Source of the DNA: DASUFI01 sp036274635
GTDB taxonomy: Bacteria; Planctomycetota; B15-G4
DNA: 24,408 nt
NCBI GenBank assembly: GCA_036274635.1
Contig: DASUFI010000318.1
Coordinates: forward strand, 1-24,408
Direction: 5' to 3'
The notes beneath the pieces were generated by a model, which saw only the letters and a program-made list of their open reading frames with translations, was not told the DNA's origin and did no database searches. This document shows positions 12,118 to 20,419 of the stretch, piece after piece (positions within the stretch are counted from its first letter, which is position 1; every line of letters starts with the position of its first letter). The translations under genes and the position numbers were made by a program.

Positions 12118-14922
12118 TCAGCTCCCGGCCTGCTGCGCGCTGTCTGGCTGCTGCTCTTGCTCCTCCGTCGTCCCATCCCACAGCTCGCGCCACTCCGTTC
12201 CCGCGCCATTCGCCGCGCGCGCCTGCGCGTCGTCCAGCGCCGGACGGCTCACCACCACCTCCTCCAGCGCCGTCTCGCTCAGCACCTTCCCGCATGCCTC
12301 GATGCAAGCCGCCGCATCGATGTGCTGATACGCGTAAACCTGATCCGGCCGCCCGCACTTGCTGAACTTGCGCACCGCCAGCGCCTCCTGCCGCACGCCG
12401 ACGATGCTGCCGATGTTGTCCAGCAGCCCCGCCTCCCCATCGTGCACCGACACAACGGGCACGCGCCGACCGGCCAGCGTGATCAGCTCCGGCGCCTCGT
12501 CCACCACGCCGCGCGGCGCGAGCTGCAAGTTGCCGTCAAGCCCCAGCCCATGCCGCAGGTGCGCGAAGTCGTTCTGCGCCGCGAGGTTCCCCAGCAGCAG
12601 CTCCGGGCTGCTGACCGCGATGACGTTGGCATAGATTCCCTGCGGCCGCAGCTTGTCGGAGGCCTCCAGCGCCTCGGTCGCCACCGCCCCCATGCAGAAA
12701 ACGTTCACCACATTCACGCCCGGCTCGTAGTCCGGCTGACCGCGGAAGTCCACCAGCCAGTAGGCGCCGGAGAGGCAGTCCTTGCGCGCCTGCTCGAGGA
12801 TGGTCTCGTCGTCGAGCGGGTCGCTCTGCAGGTCGGCGGGATTGGTGCGGAAGCGCGGGTGGCGGCGCAGGCGGCGCAGCTGCTCCTTCTGCTCGATGCC
12901 GCGCGTCACGGCGCGGATGAGGACGCCGCGGCGGCCTTCGTTCTCGTCGTCGAAGTGGCGCTTGATCGACTCGCACAGGATCCAGTCCACCTCGAGCGCG
13001 AAGATCGGCTCCCACGTGATGAGGTTGGGGATCTGGATGTCGCTCTTCCAGGAGTGCTGCGCGCCCTCGGACGAGAGCGTCACGCCGCTGGGCGTGCCCA
13101 GGATCACGAACTCGGCGCCCCAGTAGAGGTCGTAGTAGAGCTGGTCGAGCGCCCGTTTGATGAAGAAGTCGTACACGGTCATGATCGGGAAGAACGGGAT
13201 GCCCGCGTGGTGGCCCATCATCCCGAAGGCGCCCACGGCGGACATGCAGTTGGCTTCGGCGATCTCGAAGCGGATGTGGCGCGAGAAGGCCTCGGTGGTG
13301 GGCAGCAGCTGGGGGCGCTTGCGCGAGAAGCCCAGACGCTTCTCGACGTCGGCCACCTCGTCCTCGTCCTCGGTGTGGGTGCCGTAGACCTTCTGGTCCA
13401 TGACCGAGGAGATCTGGGTGGAGGTGCCCACGTCGGGGGACATGGTGAGGATGAGGTCGGCGGTGGCTTCCCAGCGCTTCTCGCGCTCGGTCAGCTCGGG
13501 GATGTCGGCGCCGCGGCCGGCGCGGCGCAGCTCGGCGTGGGTGCCGATGCGGGCGAGCTTGGCGGCCAGCTGGCCCCACATCCACTGCGTGTGGGCGCGC
13601 GGGAACTTGCGCATGTCGATCTCGAGCGTGCGCGGCACGCCGCCGGCGGCCTTGATGCGCGCGCGCACGGCCTCGCGGTTGCGGCGCCGGTCGGCGCGGC
13701 TCTTCTCGATGCCCGCGCGCATCCACGCGCCGCGCTTGGCCAGGAACTTGCCCTCCTCGGTGTCCGGCGCGAAGGGCGCGAAGGGCCGCTCGAGCGTGAG
13801 GCCCTCGGTGCCCAGCAGGCCGACGACCTCATCCTCCTTGGGCAGCTCGCTGTGGTTGCCGGGCGCGGCGTACATGTCCAGGCCCCAGCCCTTGACGGTG
13901 TGCGCCACGATGAGCGTCGGACGCCGCGTGTCCACCTTGCTGGCCTCGTAGGCCGCCTGCAGCTCGCGCGTGTCGTGGCCACCGAGGTCGGTGATCAGCG
14001 TCTCCAGCTCGGCGTCCTTGATCTTGTCCAGCAGGCCCTTGAGCTTGGGCTCGTGGGAGATGAGCCCGCGGCGCGTCTCGTCCATGTCGCGCATGAGCAG
14101 GTGCATCTGCAGCTCGTAGTCCGAGAAGCCCTCCTCGAAGACCTGCTTCAGGTGCTCGCCGCCCGGGCGGCGGAAGGCTTCGAGGCGCCGCCGTCCGTGG
14201 CGCACCTGGATGACCTCCCAGCCGTTGGCGGAGGCCTGGGCCTCGATGCGGTGCGCGTCCGTGCCGTGCAGGCCGCGCTTGTTGGGCATGCGCGCGCCGT
14301 CGAGGTTCTGGCGGTTGTAGTCCACGATCCAGGTCACGTTCCCGAGCTCGCGCTCGGCCACGTCGGGCATGGCCTCCATGAGGCTGCCCTCGCGGAACTC
14401 GCTGTCGCCCATCATCGACCAGAAGTGCATGTCGGAGGGCACCTCGGGCACCTCGACGCTGTGGTCGTGCGCGTAGCGGTAGGCCAGCGCCGTGTACACC
14501 GACACCACCGGCGGGATGCCCACCGAGCCGGACGGGAAGAAGTGATAGGCGTCCGGGTCGCTGCGCGCGTGGTAGCTCTGCAGCACCGGCTCGCCGTGCT
14601 CGCTGAAGGCGCGCAGCTTGAAGAGCACCGCCTCGATCTCCTCCGGCTTGAACCAGGTGAAGTCGGGGTGGTTGAAGATGCCCAGCATCCCGCACAGCAC
14701 GTGATCGATCGGCGCCGCGTGCGGCTTGCAGGCCACGAAGTCCTGCACGCCGCGCACGCCGCAGTGCAGCGCCGCGAGGATGTGCGCGCTGCTGCTGCAG
14801 GCTGCCGGGTGCCCGCCCACCTTGGGGTCCGTCGGCCGCGCCTCGGGCCGGTGGTTGGCGATGTGGATCATCGCCGTGGTCTGCACCATCGCGCGCCGGG
14901 CGATGCGGTCGAGGACGCTCAC
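12118..14922 (-). CDS. aceE: Pyruvate dehydrogenase E1 component, AceE-type (homodimeric, thiamine diphosphate)
   Basis: The 934-residue protein is a transketolase-superfamily enzyme of the single-chain E1 type, which decarboxylates pyruvate with ThDP and passes the acetyl group to the E2 lipoyl domain. The ThDP-binding stretch is visible as MGDSEFREGSL (Gly172-Asp-Ser) followed by VDYNRQNLDGARM. The middle pyrimidine domain contains FEIAEANCMSAVGAFGMMG with the likely catalytic Glu of EIAEAN. The C-terminal domain begins around VVNVFCMGAVATEALEAS. The end is an acidic Gln-rich tail. The start GTG at 14922 overlaps the mdh stop as GTGA, so translation is coupled. No E2 or E3 gene is in the window. 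Among ThDP enzymes the length and order of domains fit AceE best; a related 2-oxoacid substrate cannot be excluded. Confidence 0.85.
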   Translation of the reverse strand: MSVLDRIARRAMVQTTAMIHIANHRPEARPTDPKVGGHPAACSSSAHILAALHCGVRGVQDFVACKPHAAPIDHVLCGMLGIFNHPDFTWFKPEEIEAVLFKLRAFSEHGEPVLQSYHARSDPDAYHFFPSGSVGIPPVVSVYTALAYRYAHDHSVEVPEVPSDMHFWSMMGDSEFREGSLMEAMPDVAERELGNVTWIVDYNRQNLDGARMPNKRGLHGTDAHRIEAQASANGWEVIQVRHGRRRLEAFRRPGGEHLKQVFEEGFSDYELQMHLLMRDMDETRRGLISHEPKLKGLLDKIKDAELETLITDLGGHDTRELQAAYEASKVDTRRPTLIVAHTVKGWGLDMYAAPGNHSELPKEDEVVGLLGTEGLTLERPFAPFAPDTEEGKFLAKRGAWMRAGIEKSRADRRRNREAVRARIKAAGGVPRTLEIDMRKFPRAHTQWMWGQLAAKLARIGTHAELRRAGRGADIPELTEREKRWEATADLILTMSPDVGTSTQISSVMDQKVYGTHTEDEDEVADVEKRLGFSRKRPQLLPTTEAFSRHIRFEIAEANCMSAVGAFGMMGHHAGIPFFPIMTVYDFFIKRALDQLYYDLYWGAEFVILGTPSGVTLSSEGAQHSWKSDIQIPNLITWEPIFALEVDWILCESIKRHFDDENEGRRGVLIRAVTRGIEQKEQLRRLRRHPRFRTNPADLQSDPLDDETILEQARKDCLSGAYWLVDFRGQPDYEPGVNVVNVFCMGAVATEALEASDKLRPQGIYANVIAVSSPELLLGNLAAQNDFAHLRHGLGLDGNLQLAPRGVVDEAPELITLAGRRVPVVSVHDGEAGLLDNIGSIVGVRQEALAVRKFSKCGRPDQVYAYQHIDAAACIEACGKVLSETALEEVVVSRPALDDAQARAANGAGTEWRELWDGTTEEQEQQPDSAQQAGS

Positions 14923-15914
14923 CCCAGCAGGCCCTTGATCACCTCGCGCTCCTGCTTCAGCTCGTTCACCGTCGCGCCCACCTTCTGCTTGGCGAAGTCC
15001 GAGAGCGGCAGGCCCTGCACGATGCTCCACTTGCCGGTCGCGTCGATGCGCAGCGGGAAGCTGCTGATGAGCCCCTCCTCGACGTCATAGCTGCCGTCGC
15101 TGCACACGGCCATCGACGTCCAGTCGCCCGCGGGCGTGGGCCGCTGCAGGTCGCGCACGTGGTCCACCAGCGCCGCCGCCGCCGAGAAGGCCGACGACAG
15201 CCCGCGCGCCGCGATGATGGCCGCGCCACGCTGCTGCACGGTCTTGATGAACTCGCCCTGCAGCCAGGCCTTGTCCGTGATGACGCTGGTGGCCGGCTTG
15301 CCGCCGATCTTCGCGTTCTCGAAGTCCGGGAACTGGGTGCTGCTGTGGTTGCCCCAGATGGCCACGTTGCTCACCGCCGTGTTGTGCACGCCGGCCTTGC
15401 CCGCCAGCTGCGCCTTGGAGCGGTTCTCGTCGAGGCGCGTCATGGCGAAGAAGCTCGTGCGCGGCCGGTCCTTGGCGTTGCGCATCAGAATCAGCGCGTT
15501 CGTGTTGCACGGGTTGCCCACCACCACCGCGCGGCAGTCGCTGGCCGCGTGCTCGTTGATGGCCCGCCCCTGCCCCGTGAAGATCGGCCCGTTCTCCTTG
15601 ATGAGGTCGTTGCGCTCCATGCCCGGGCCGCGCGGCTTGCTGCCCACCAGCAGGGCCCAGTTCACGTCCTTGAAGCCCTCCGTCAGGTCGCTGGTGAGCA
15701 CCATGCCTTGCAGCAGCGGGAAGGCGCAGTCCTCCAGCTCCATGGCCACGCCCTTGAGCGCCGCCATGGGCTTCTCGGCCGGGATCTCGATCAGGTTCAG
15801 GTAGACGGGCGTGTCCGCCCCGAACATCTGGCCGCTCGCGATGCGCGGCAGCAGGGCGTAACCGATCTGGCCTGCGGCGCCGGTCACGGCGACGCGGATG
15901 GGCTTCTTGCTCAC
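14919..15914 (-). CDS. mdh: NAD-dependent malate dehydrogenase
   Basis: The 331-residue enzyme interconverts malate and oxaloacetate in the TCA cycle. The Rossmann loop is TGAAGQIG (residues 11-18). Substrate-binding and catalytic residues are visible in GSKPRGPGMERND (Arg95, Arg101), VGNPCNTNA, TRLDENR and WGNHSSTQ with catalytic His190. The GxxGQIG start, PRGPGMER loop and overall length match the cytosolic-type MDH group rather than the LDH-like one. The start codon is GTG at 15914, with AGGAG about 10 bases upstream. The stop overlaps the start of aceE by four bases (GTGA), making a two-gene operon. The 102-base spacer upstream (15915-16016) should contain the operon promoter, but I could not pick one with confidence. 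Confidence 0.93.
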   Translation of the reverse strand: MSKKPIRVAVTGAAGQIGYALLPRIASGQMFGADTPVYLNLIEIPAEKPMAALKGVAMELEDCAFPLLQGMVLTSDLTEGFKDVNWALLVGSKPRGPGMERNDLIKENGPIFTGQGRAINEHAASDCRAVVVGNPCNTNALILMRNAKDRPRTSFFAMTRLDENRSKAQLAGKAGVHNTAVSNVAIWGNHSSTQFPDFENAKIGGKPATSVITDKAWLQGEFIKTVQQRGAAIIAARGLSSAFSAAAALVDHVRDLQRPTPAGDWTSMAVCSDGSYDVEEGLISSFPLRIDATGKWSIVQGLPLSDFAKQKVGATVNELKQEREVIKGLLG

Positions 15915-16016
15915 GGAATCTGGCGCTCCTGGGGTGAAGCGGACATTGTGCCGCTTTCGGGCGCGCCGATCGACACCCCCGGCAGGGGCCGGGAAGGGGC
16001 GGGAAGCGCGTGGGAA

Positions 16017-17309
16017 TCAGCCGCCGGCGGGTGCGGGCACGGCGCCGGACGCGCGCTTCTGGAGCTCGGCTCGCAGCGTGGCCTCCTCGATACCCAGCTC
16101 CGCCGCCCTGTCGAGCAGTATGGTCAGCTGGGAATCACTGGTCCCGCTCATGGCCAGCGCGGCACGGACCAGCGAGATGCGGGCCCCCGGGGTGTCGAGC
16201 ACGCCGACGACCAGTTCCGCGATCTGGTGCGCGACGTCCACTTGGCCCGCGGCCAATGCGCAGCCGTACATCGGCGTGAGGTGCTGGAGCATGCTCTCGT
16301 TGTAGTGGGAGACCATCGCGGCGGACATCTCGCTCCACTTCTCATCGGTCCAGTCCTTCAGGTGCGACTGGGCTTCGAGCCATGCGTTGGCGCGTGCCAC
16401 GAGATCGCCGCCGGCGCGTGCCGCCTCTGCGAACCGTCGACGCGCCACGAGTTGGTCGAGCACGTCGTCCTGCACACGCTCCGCGACTTCCGCGTCCAGT
16501 CGTTTGAGGTCAACGGCTCCTTTCGCGTCGTGATGGGCGTCGTACCAGGCGACGATGCGATCGGTCTGATCGAGCTTGCGGCACAGACTCGTCCATTCGA
16601 TCCAGTCGACCCAGCGAATCGGGTCCGCGTTGTCAAAGCTCTGCTGTGCCGCGTCGAGCAGACCCGCCATGGCCTTGGCTGCCGGCGGATGCCGCCTGGC
16701 CAGTTCCTGCATGTCGCTCAGCAGGAAGGAGTGTCGCACGCCCATCCAGCCTGGCGCCTCGCGCGTGTCCTTCCAGACCGAGAGAAACTTCTCGAGCGCA
16801 TCGTCGAGCTTGCCCCGTTTCACAAGCTCGTTCGCCGCGTCGTATCGAGCGTGCAGCTCGTCGGGCGCGGGATCGGGTGCCGACCGCGCAAGACGCGGCT
16901 CGGGCATGGCTTTGCCCGCCAGCACGGCGTCGCCCCACGCGATCACATCCTCCGCCAAGAGGAAGCCCGTGTACCGGTTCAGCTCCTTCCCGTCTTGCAG
17001 GAACATCACCGTCGGGATGGCGTGGATCGCGAACTTCTGCGCGAGATCCTGCGACGTATCGACATCCACCTGGATCGCCACCGCGTGCTCGGCCACCCAT
17101 GCGCGCAACGTCGCGTCCGGCCAGGTCTGCTGGTTCATCTCCCTGCAGGGCCGGCACCAGCTCGCCGTGAAGTCGACGAGCAGCAGCTTGCCGCCCTCCT
17201 TCGCCTTTGCTGAGGCCGCCGCGAAGTCCAGGTCGGAGAAGACCGTGTCAGCCCGCGCCGGGGCGAGCCAGGACAGGAAGAACACGATAAGCAGGGGAGC
17301 GATTCGCAC
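16017..17309 (-). CDS. Exported thioredoxin-fold protein with helical C-terminal region (paralogue 1, CRPC)
   Basis: The 430-residue protein has a signal peptide (RIAPLLIVFFLSWLAPARA) and a thioredoxin domain at about residues 23-135. The active site is SWCRPC (Cys52, Cys55) and the cis-Pro is at AIPT (Pro99). It likely does thiol-disulfide exchange outside the cytoplasm. Residues about 150-415 are helical, with repeat-like segments, and carry no known motif. The start is GTG at 17309 with GAGGA 5 bases upstream. It is the most diverged of three tandem paralogues (next at 17432 and 18812), and its spacing of 122 bases suggests a separate or weakly linked transcript. The CRPC dipeptide differs from the CPPC of paralogue 2, which may change redox potential. 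Confidence 0.85.
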   Translation of the reverse strand: MRIAPLLIVFFLSWLAPARADTVFSDLDFAAASAKAKEGGKLLLVDFTASWCRPCREMNQQTWPDATLRAWVAEHAVAIQVDVDTSQDLAQKFAIHAIPTVMFLQDGKELNRYTGFLLAEDVIAWGDAVLAGKAMPEPRLARSAPDPAPDELHARYDAANELVKRGKLDDALEKFLSVWKDTREAPGWMGVRHSFLLSDMQELARRHPPAAKAMAGLLDAAQQSFDNADPIRWVDWIEWTSLCRKLDQTDRIVAWYDAHHDAKGAVDLKRLDAEVAERVQDDVLDQLVARRRFAEAARAGGDLVARANAWLEAQSHLKDWTDEKWSEMSAAMVSHYNESMLQHLTPMYGCALAAGQVDVAHQIAELVVGVLDTPGARISLVRAALAMSGTSDSQLTILLDRAAELGIEEATLRAELQKRASGAVPAPAGG

Positions 17310-17431
17310 GACCGTCCTCGAGGGATGAGTCCGCCAACCAGCCTCTCATGCGTCGTTCTTCGACCCCGCCGGCCACCGACCCGCCCCGGCTGGGAGCTCG
17401 CGGCCGGCGTGGCCCACCCTCGATGCCGCCG

Positions 17432-18703
17432 CTACCTCGGCGCGTCGCCCGGCGCCGCCAGCCTCGCCCTCAGCTCCGCCACGTCACCGCCCTTGGCCGC
17501 GGCCTCGTCCAGCCAGACGGACAGCGCCGCGGGATGCGCGGCGCCGAGGTCCAGCACCTGCGTCACCAGGGCCACGCGGCTGGGCGCGTCGTCGAGCGTG
17601 GCCAGCAGGTCGGCCGCCACGCCTGCGGCCTGGTCCGCGCGGCCATCGATCAGCGCCGCCGCGTGCAGCTTCGCCAGGCCCTCGCGGAGCTCGTCGTCCT
17701 GCATCTGGCGCATCTCGGCGCGCATCTCCTCGGGCATCATGTCGAGCATGCCAGCCATCGCCTTGTACTGCTGGACGTCGAGCTTCGAGCGATCGCGCAC
17801 GTCGGGATAGAGCCGCGCCGCGTCGCGGGGCCGCCCGGCCTTGAGGAGCGCGTCGAACACGTCGCCGATCACGAGGCCCTCGGCCTTGGGCCCGGGATCA
17901 CCGCCGAAGAGACGACCCTGCTCGTCGCGCCGCGCCTCGTACCACGCCGCGACCCGAGGCTGGAGCTCGAACGCGTCGCACAGCCGAGTCCACTCGCGCC
18001 AGGCGAGCATGTCCGGCACCGGCGCGGCCTCCACCTTCTTCTGCGCGTCGTCGACGAGCGCCGTGAAGGCTTCGCGCGCGGGAGGGTACTGCTGCGCCAG
18101 CTGGGCCATCTCGCTCAGCATGAAGGACAGCACGCCCCCGTACTTGGGCGTCTTGCGCGTGTTGGGCCACAGCCACAGGAAGTGCTGCAGCGCGACCTCG
18201 TTCTCGCCGCGCATCATCGCGCCGCGCGCCGCCTCGAGGCGCTTGTCCACGTCGTCGCTCTGCAGCAGCGTCTTGGCGTCGGCCGCGCCGTCGCTCGTTT
18301 CGCTCTTGCCCGCCAGCACGGCGTCGCCCCAGGGCACGAAGTCCGCCGCGCTGCGGAAGCCCGTGTGCCGATCCAGCTCCTTCCCGTCCTTGAGGAAGAC
18401 CACCGTCGGGATCGCCTGGATGCCGAACTTCTGCGCGAGGTCCTGGTGCTTGTCGATGTCCACCTGGATCGCGACCGCGTGCGCCGTCACCCAGTCGATC
18501 ACCTTCGGATCCGGCCAGGTCTGCTTCTCCATCATCTTGCAGGGCGGGCACCACGTGGCGGTGAAGTCGACCAGCAGCAGCTTGCCGGCCTCGGTGGCCT
18601 TGGCGGTGGCGGCGTCGAAATCGAGGTCGGAGAAGGGGGCGTCGGCGGCGAAGGCCTGGCCAGCAAGGAGCAGCGCGACGAGCAGGGTGTGCACGCGGGA
18701 CAT
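17432..18703 (-). CDS. Exported thioredoxin-fold protein with helical C-terminal region (paralogue 2, CPPC)
   Basis: The 423-residue protein starts MSRVHTLLVALLLAGQAFAA, a clear signal peptide. The thioredoxin domain has TWCPPC (Cys52, Cys55) and cis-Pro99 (QAIPT), at exactly the same positions as in its neighbours. Residues about 150-410 form helical repeats (for example VALQHFLWLWPNTRKTP, AREAFTALVDDAQKK), with a Met-rich stretch near residues 320-345 (AMAGMLDMMPEEMRAEMRQM). GGAGGG precedes the ATG at 18703 by 7 bases. The thioredoxin part should reduce or oxidise exported proteins; the C-terminal part may bind partners. It is most similar to paralogue 3, sharing the DIDKHQD stretch and the GGDP segment. 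Confidence 0.87.
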   Translation of the reverse strand: MSRVHTLLVALLLAGQAFAADAPFSDLDFDAATAKATEAGKLLLVDFTATWCPPCKMMEKQTWPDPKVIDWVTAHAVAIQVDIDKHQDLAQKFGIQAIPTVVFLKDGKELDRHTGFRSAADFVPWGDAVLAGKSETSDGAADAKTLLQSDDVDKRLEAARGAMMRGENEVALQHFLWLWPNTRKTPKYGGVLSFMLSEMAQLAQQYPPAREAFTALVDDAQKKVEAAPVPDMLAWREWTRLCDAFELQPRVAAWYEARRDEQGRLFGGDPGPKAEGLVIGDVFDALLKAGRPRDAARLYPDVRDRSKLDVQQYKAMAGMLDMMPEEMRAEMRQMQDDELREGLAKLHAAALIDGRADQAAGVAADLLATLDDAPSRVALVTQVLDLGAAHPAALSVWLDEAAAKGGDVAELRARLAAPGDAPR

Positions 18704-18811
18704 GGGCGGGCCCTCCGCTGTATGGATGCATCGGTCGGACTCCAAGATACGCCCGCTGCCCGCGGGAGTGCAGGCGGGGCGCCCACGCATCGGCGCATAC
18801 GGGCCTGGGTA

Positions 18812-20092
18812 CTAGTTCTGCGCGTCCGCAGCCGCTGGTTGTGCCAGCAGCGCGCGCAGAACCGCGACCTCAGCACCCTGCGCAGCGGCCTCGTCGAGCC
18901 ACGCGCCGAGCTGGGCGGGACGCGCCTCGGAGAGGGCAACCGCCTGCTTGACCAGCGTGAGTCGGCTGTCCGTGTCGTCCAAGACGCCGAGCAGGTCCGC
19001 CGCGACGCTCGCCGCCTGTTCCGTCTGGCCATCCGCGAGGGCTGCAGCGTAGAGCGCGGCGAGATCATCACGTAGCTTCCTGTCGCCCCGCTCGCGCATC
19101 TGGTCGGCGAAATCGCCGGGATGTGCCATGGCGATCGCGCGCACCTTCTGGAACTCGAGGACCTTCTGCTTCGATGCCGTCCGGACGTCCGCATAGAGAC
19201 GCACGGCGTCGACAGGACGCCCGGCCTCGACGAGGACAGCGAAGACATCGCTCAGGATCAAGCCCTGCGGCATCGCCGCAGGATCGCCGCCGACGAGGTG
19301 TCCCTGCTTGTCGCGCGTCTCCTCGTACCACGTGACCATGCGCGCCCGGGCGTCGAACGCTCGGCACAGCCCCGACCATTCCATCCAGTCGAGGAAGGCC
19401 GGAACGTCGTGCTCCTCGACCTTGACCTGCACCTGATCCACGATGTGCCGGAACTCGACTCGTGCCGGCTCATAGACCTTTGCAAGCGCCGCCATGTCGA
19501 ACAGCATGCTGGACGTGCGCACGCCGGCGTAGCGAGGTATCCCGCGCGTGTTCGGCCAGAGCCAGACATAGTGATGCAGCGCGACGTCGTAGTCGCGCTG
19601 CCCCAGTGCCTCCCCAGCCGCTTCGTAGCGTTTGTCGACGTCGTCGCTGTGCAGCAGGCCCAGAGTGTCCACCCGGAAGTGCCGCGTCTCCCGCTTGCCC
19701 GCCAGCACATCGTCACCCCACGCCACGAGCTCCGTCGCAGAACGAAAGCCCGCGTGCCGCTCGAGATCCATCCCGTTGCGCTGGAAGACCACCGTGGGCA
19801 CGTCCTTGATTCCGAAGCTCCGAGCGACGTCCTGGTGTTTGTCGATGTCCACCTGGATCGCGACCGCGTGCTCGGCCACCCACGCGCGCACCTTCTCGTC
19901 CGCCCAGGTCTGCTTCTCCATCATCTGGCAGGGCGGACTCGATGTGGCCGTGAAGTCCAGCAGCAGCAGTTTGCCCGCGTACCGCGCCTTGGCCACAGCC
20001 GTGTCGTAGTCGAGGTCTACAAAGGGCGGGTCGGCGGCAAGAGTTGGCGCGGAGAGGAGGAGCGAGACGACGAGGGCGTGCAGGCGGTTGAT
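18812..20092 (-). CDS. Degenerate thioredoxin-fold paralogue 3 (SPPC active site, no usual start codon)
   Basis: The frame runs from about 20092 and encodes 426 residues aligning end to end with paralogue 2. The signal-peptide part reads INRLHALVVSLLLSAPTLAA, matching MSRVHTLLV... of paralogue 2, and the codon at the place of its ATG is ATC. The only candidates between the upstream stop and the mature part are ATT, ATC and CTG; the first GTG (19996) would remove the signal peptide. The active site is TSSPPC: Trp51 and Cys52 have both become Ser, each one base from the expected codon (TGG to TCG, TGT to AGT), while Cys55 and Pro99 remain. It cannot do normal disulfide exchange. The rest is intact and free of stops, so it is either a recent loss or a non-redox binding protein with an unusual start. 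Confidence 0.75.
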   Translation of the reverse strand: MNRLHALVVSLLLSAPTLAADPPFVDLDYDTAVAKARYAGKLLLLDFTATSSPPCQMMEKQTWADEKVRAWVAEHAVAIQVDIDKHQDVARSFGIKDVPTVVFQRNGMDLERHAGFRSATELVAWGDDVLAGKRETRHFRVDTLGLLHSDDVDKRYEAAGEALGQRDYDVALHHYVWLWPNTRGIPRYAGVRTSSMLFDMAALAKVYEPARVEFRHIVDQVQVKVEEHDVPAFLDWMEWSGLCRAFDARARMVTWYEETRDKQGHLVGGDPAAMPQGLILSDVFAVLVEAGRPVDAVRLYADVRTASKQKVLEFQKVRAIAMAHPGDFADQMRERGDRKLRDDLAALYAAALADGQTEQAASVAADLLGVLDDTDSRLTLVKQAVALSEARPAQLGAWLDEAAAQGAEVAVLRALLAQPAAADAQN

Positions 20093-20251
20093 AGCTGGAA
20101 TCCCCCGGTTGCAGGCAGCAGCCGGGCACTACGATACGACCTTCAGCACGGGGCTGTCAGCCTCTGTCGCTCTTCCGGCGGCGCGCAGCGCGCGCTCGCA
20201 CCACGCCATCCGGCATTGCTACATTCGCCCACGATCTGGAGCCCGCCGCGC

Positions 20252-20419
20252 ATGCCGGAACCGCCGCCGCCCGCCGCCGCGAGAGTCTTCGCCCCGCTCG
20301 GCGAGGTTGAAGCCGGCGCCTCGCCAGCGAAGGGCGCTCACCCGGATCCCGCGGTCAATGGGCATCGAGACGCGCCGCGTCCCGATGAAGCCTGCGACAC
20401 CCCGGAGTCCTGCTGTTGA
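20252..20419 (+). CDS. Possible small Cys-tailed ORF upstream of arsS
   Basis: A 55-codon frame from the ATG at 20252 starts MPEPPPPAAARVFAPLGEVE and ends CDTPESCC. Its TGA overlaps the TTG start of arsS as TTGA, the kind of overlap seen in coupled genes. GGAG lies 10 bases before the ATG. The paired C-terminal cysteines could bind As(III), since vicinal thiols do so in other arsenic proteins, but this is speculation. The frame is Pro/Ala-rich, GC-rich DNA has few stops, and I know no homologue. It may simply be a leader region. Bases 20093-20251 upstream probably hold the operon promoter. Confidence 0.35.
   Translation: MPEPPPPAAARVFAPLGEVEAGASPAKGAHPDPAVNGHRDAPRPDEACDTPESCC

Noticed and set aside
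11749..15090. A 1113-codon open frame on the plus strand
   Set aside because: It is the antisense shadow of aceE and the YHS gene: composition is His/Arg/Leu-rich with no motifs, while the minus strand encodes clear enzymes.
15159..19075. Plus-strand open frames of 684 and 575 codons
   Set aside because: Antisense to mdh and the thioredoxin-fold genes; low-complexity Arg/His/Val-rich translations without domains.
20093..20251. Riboswitch or ArsR operator before the arsenic genes
   Set aside because: Only short GC-rich palindromes (such as around 20176-20195) are visible, without a recognisable aptamer or ArsR-type dyad.
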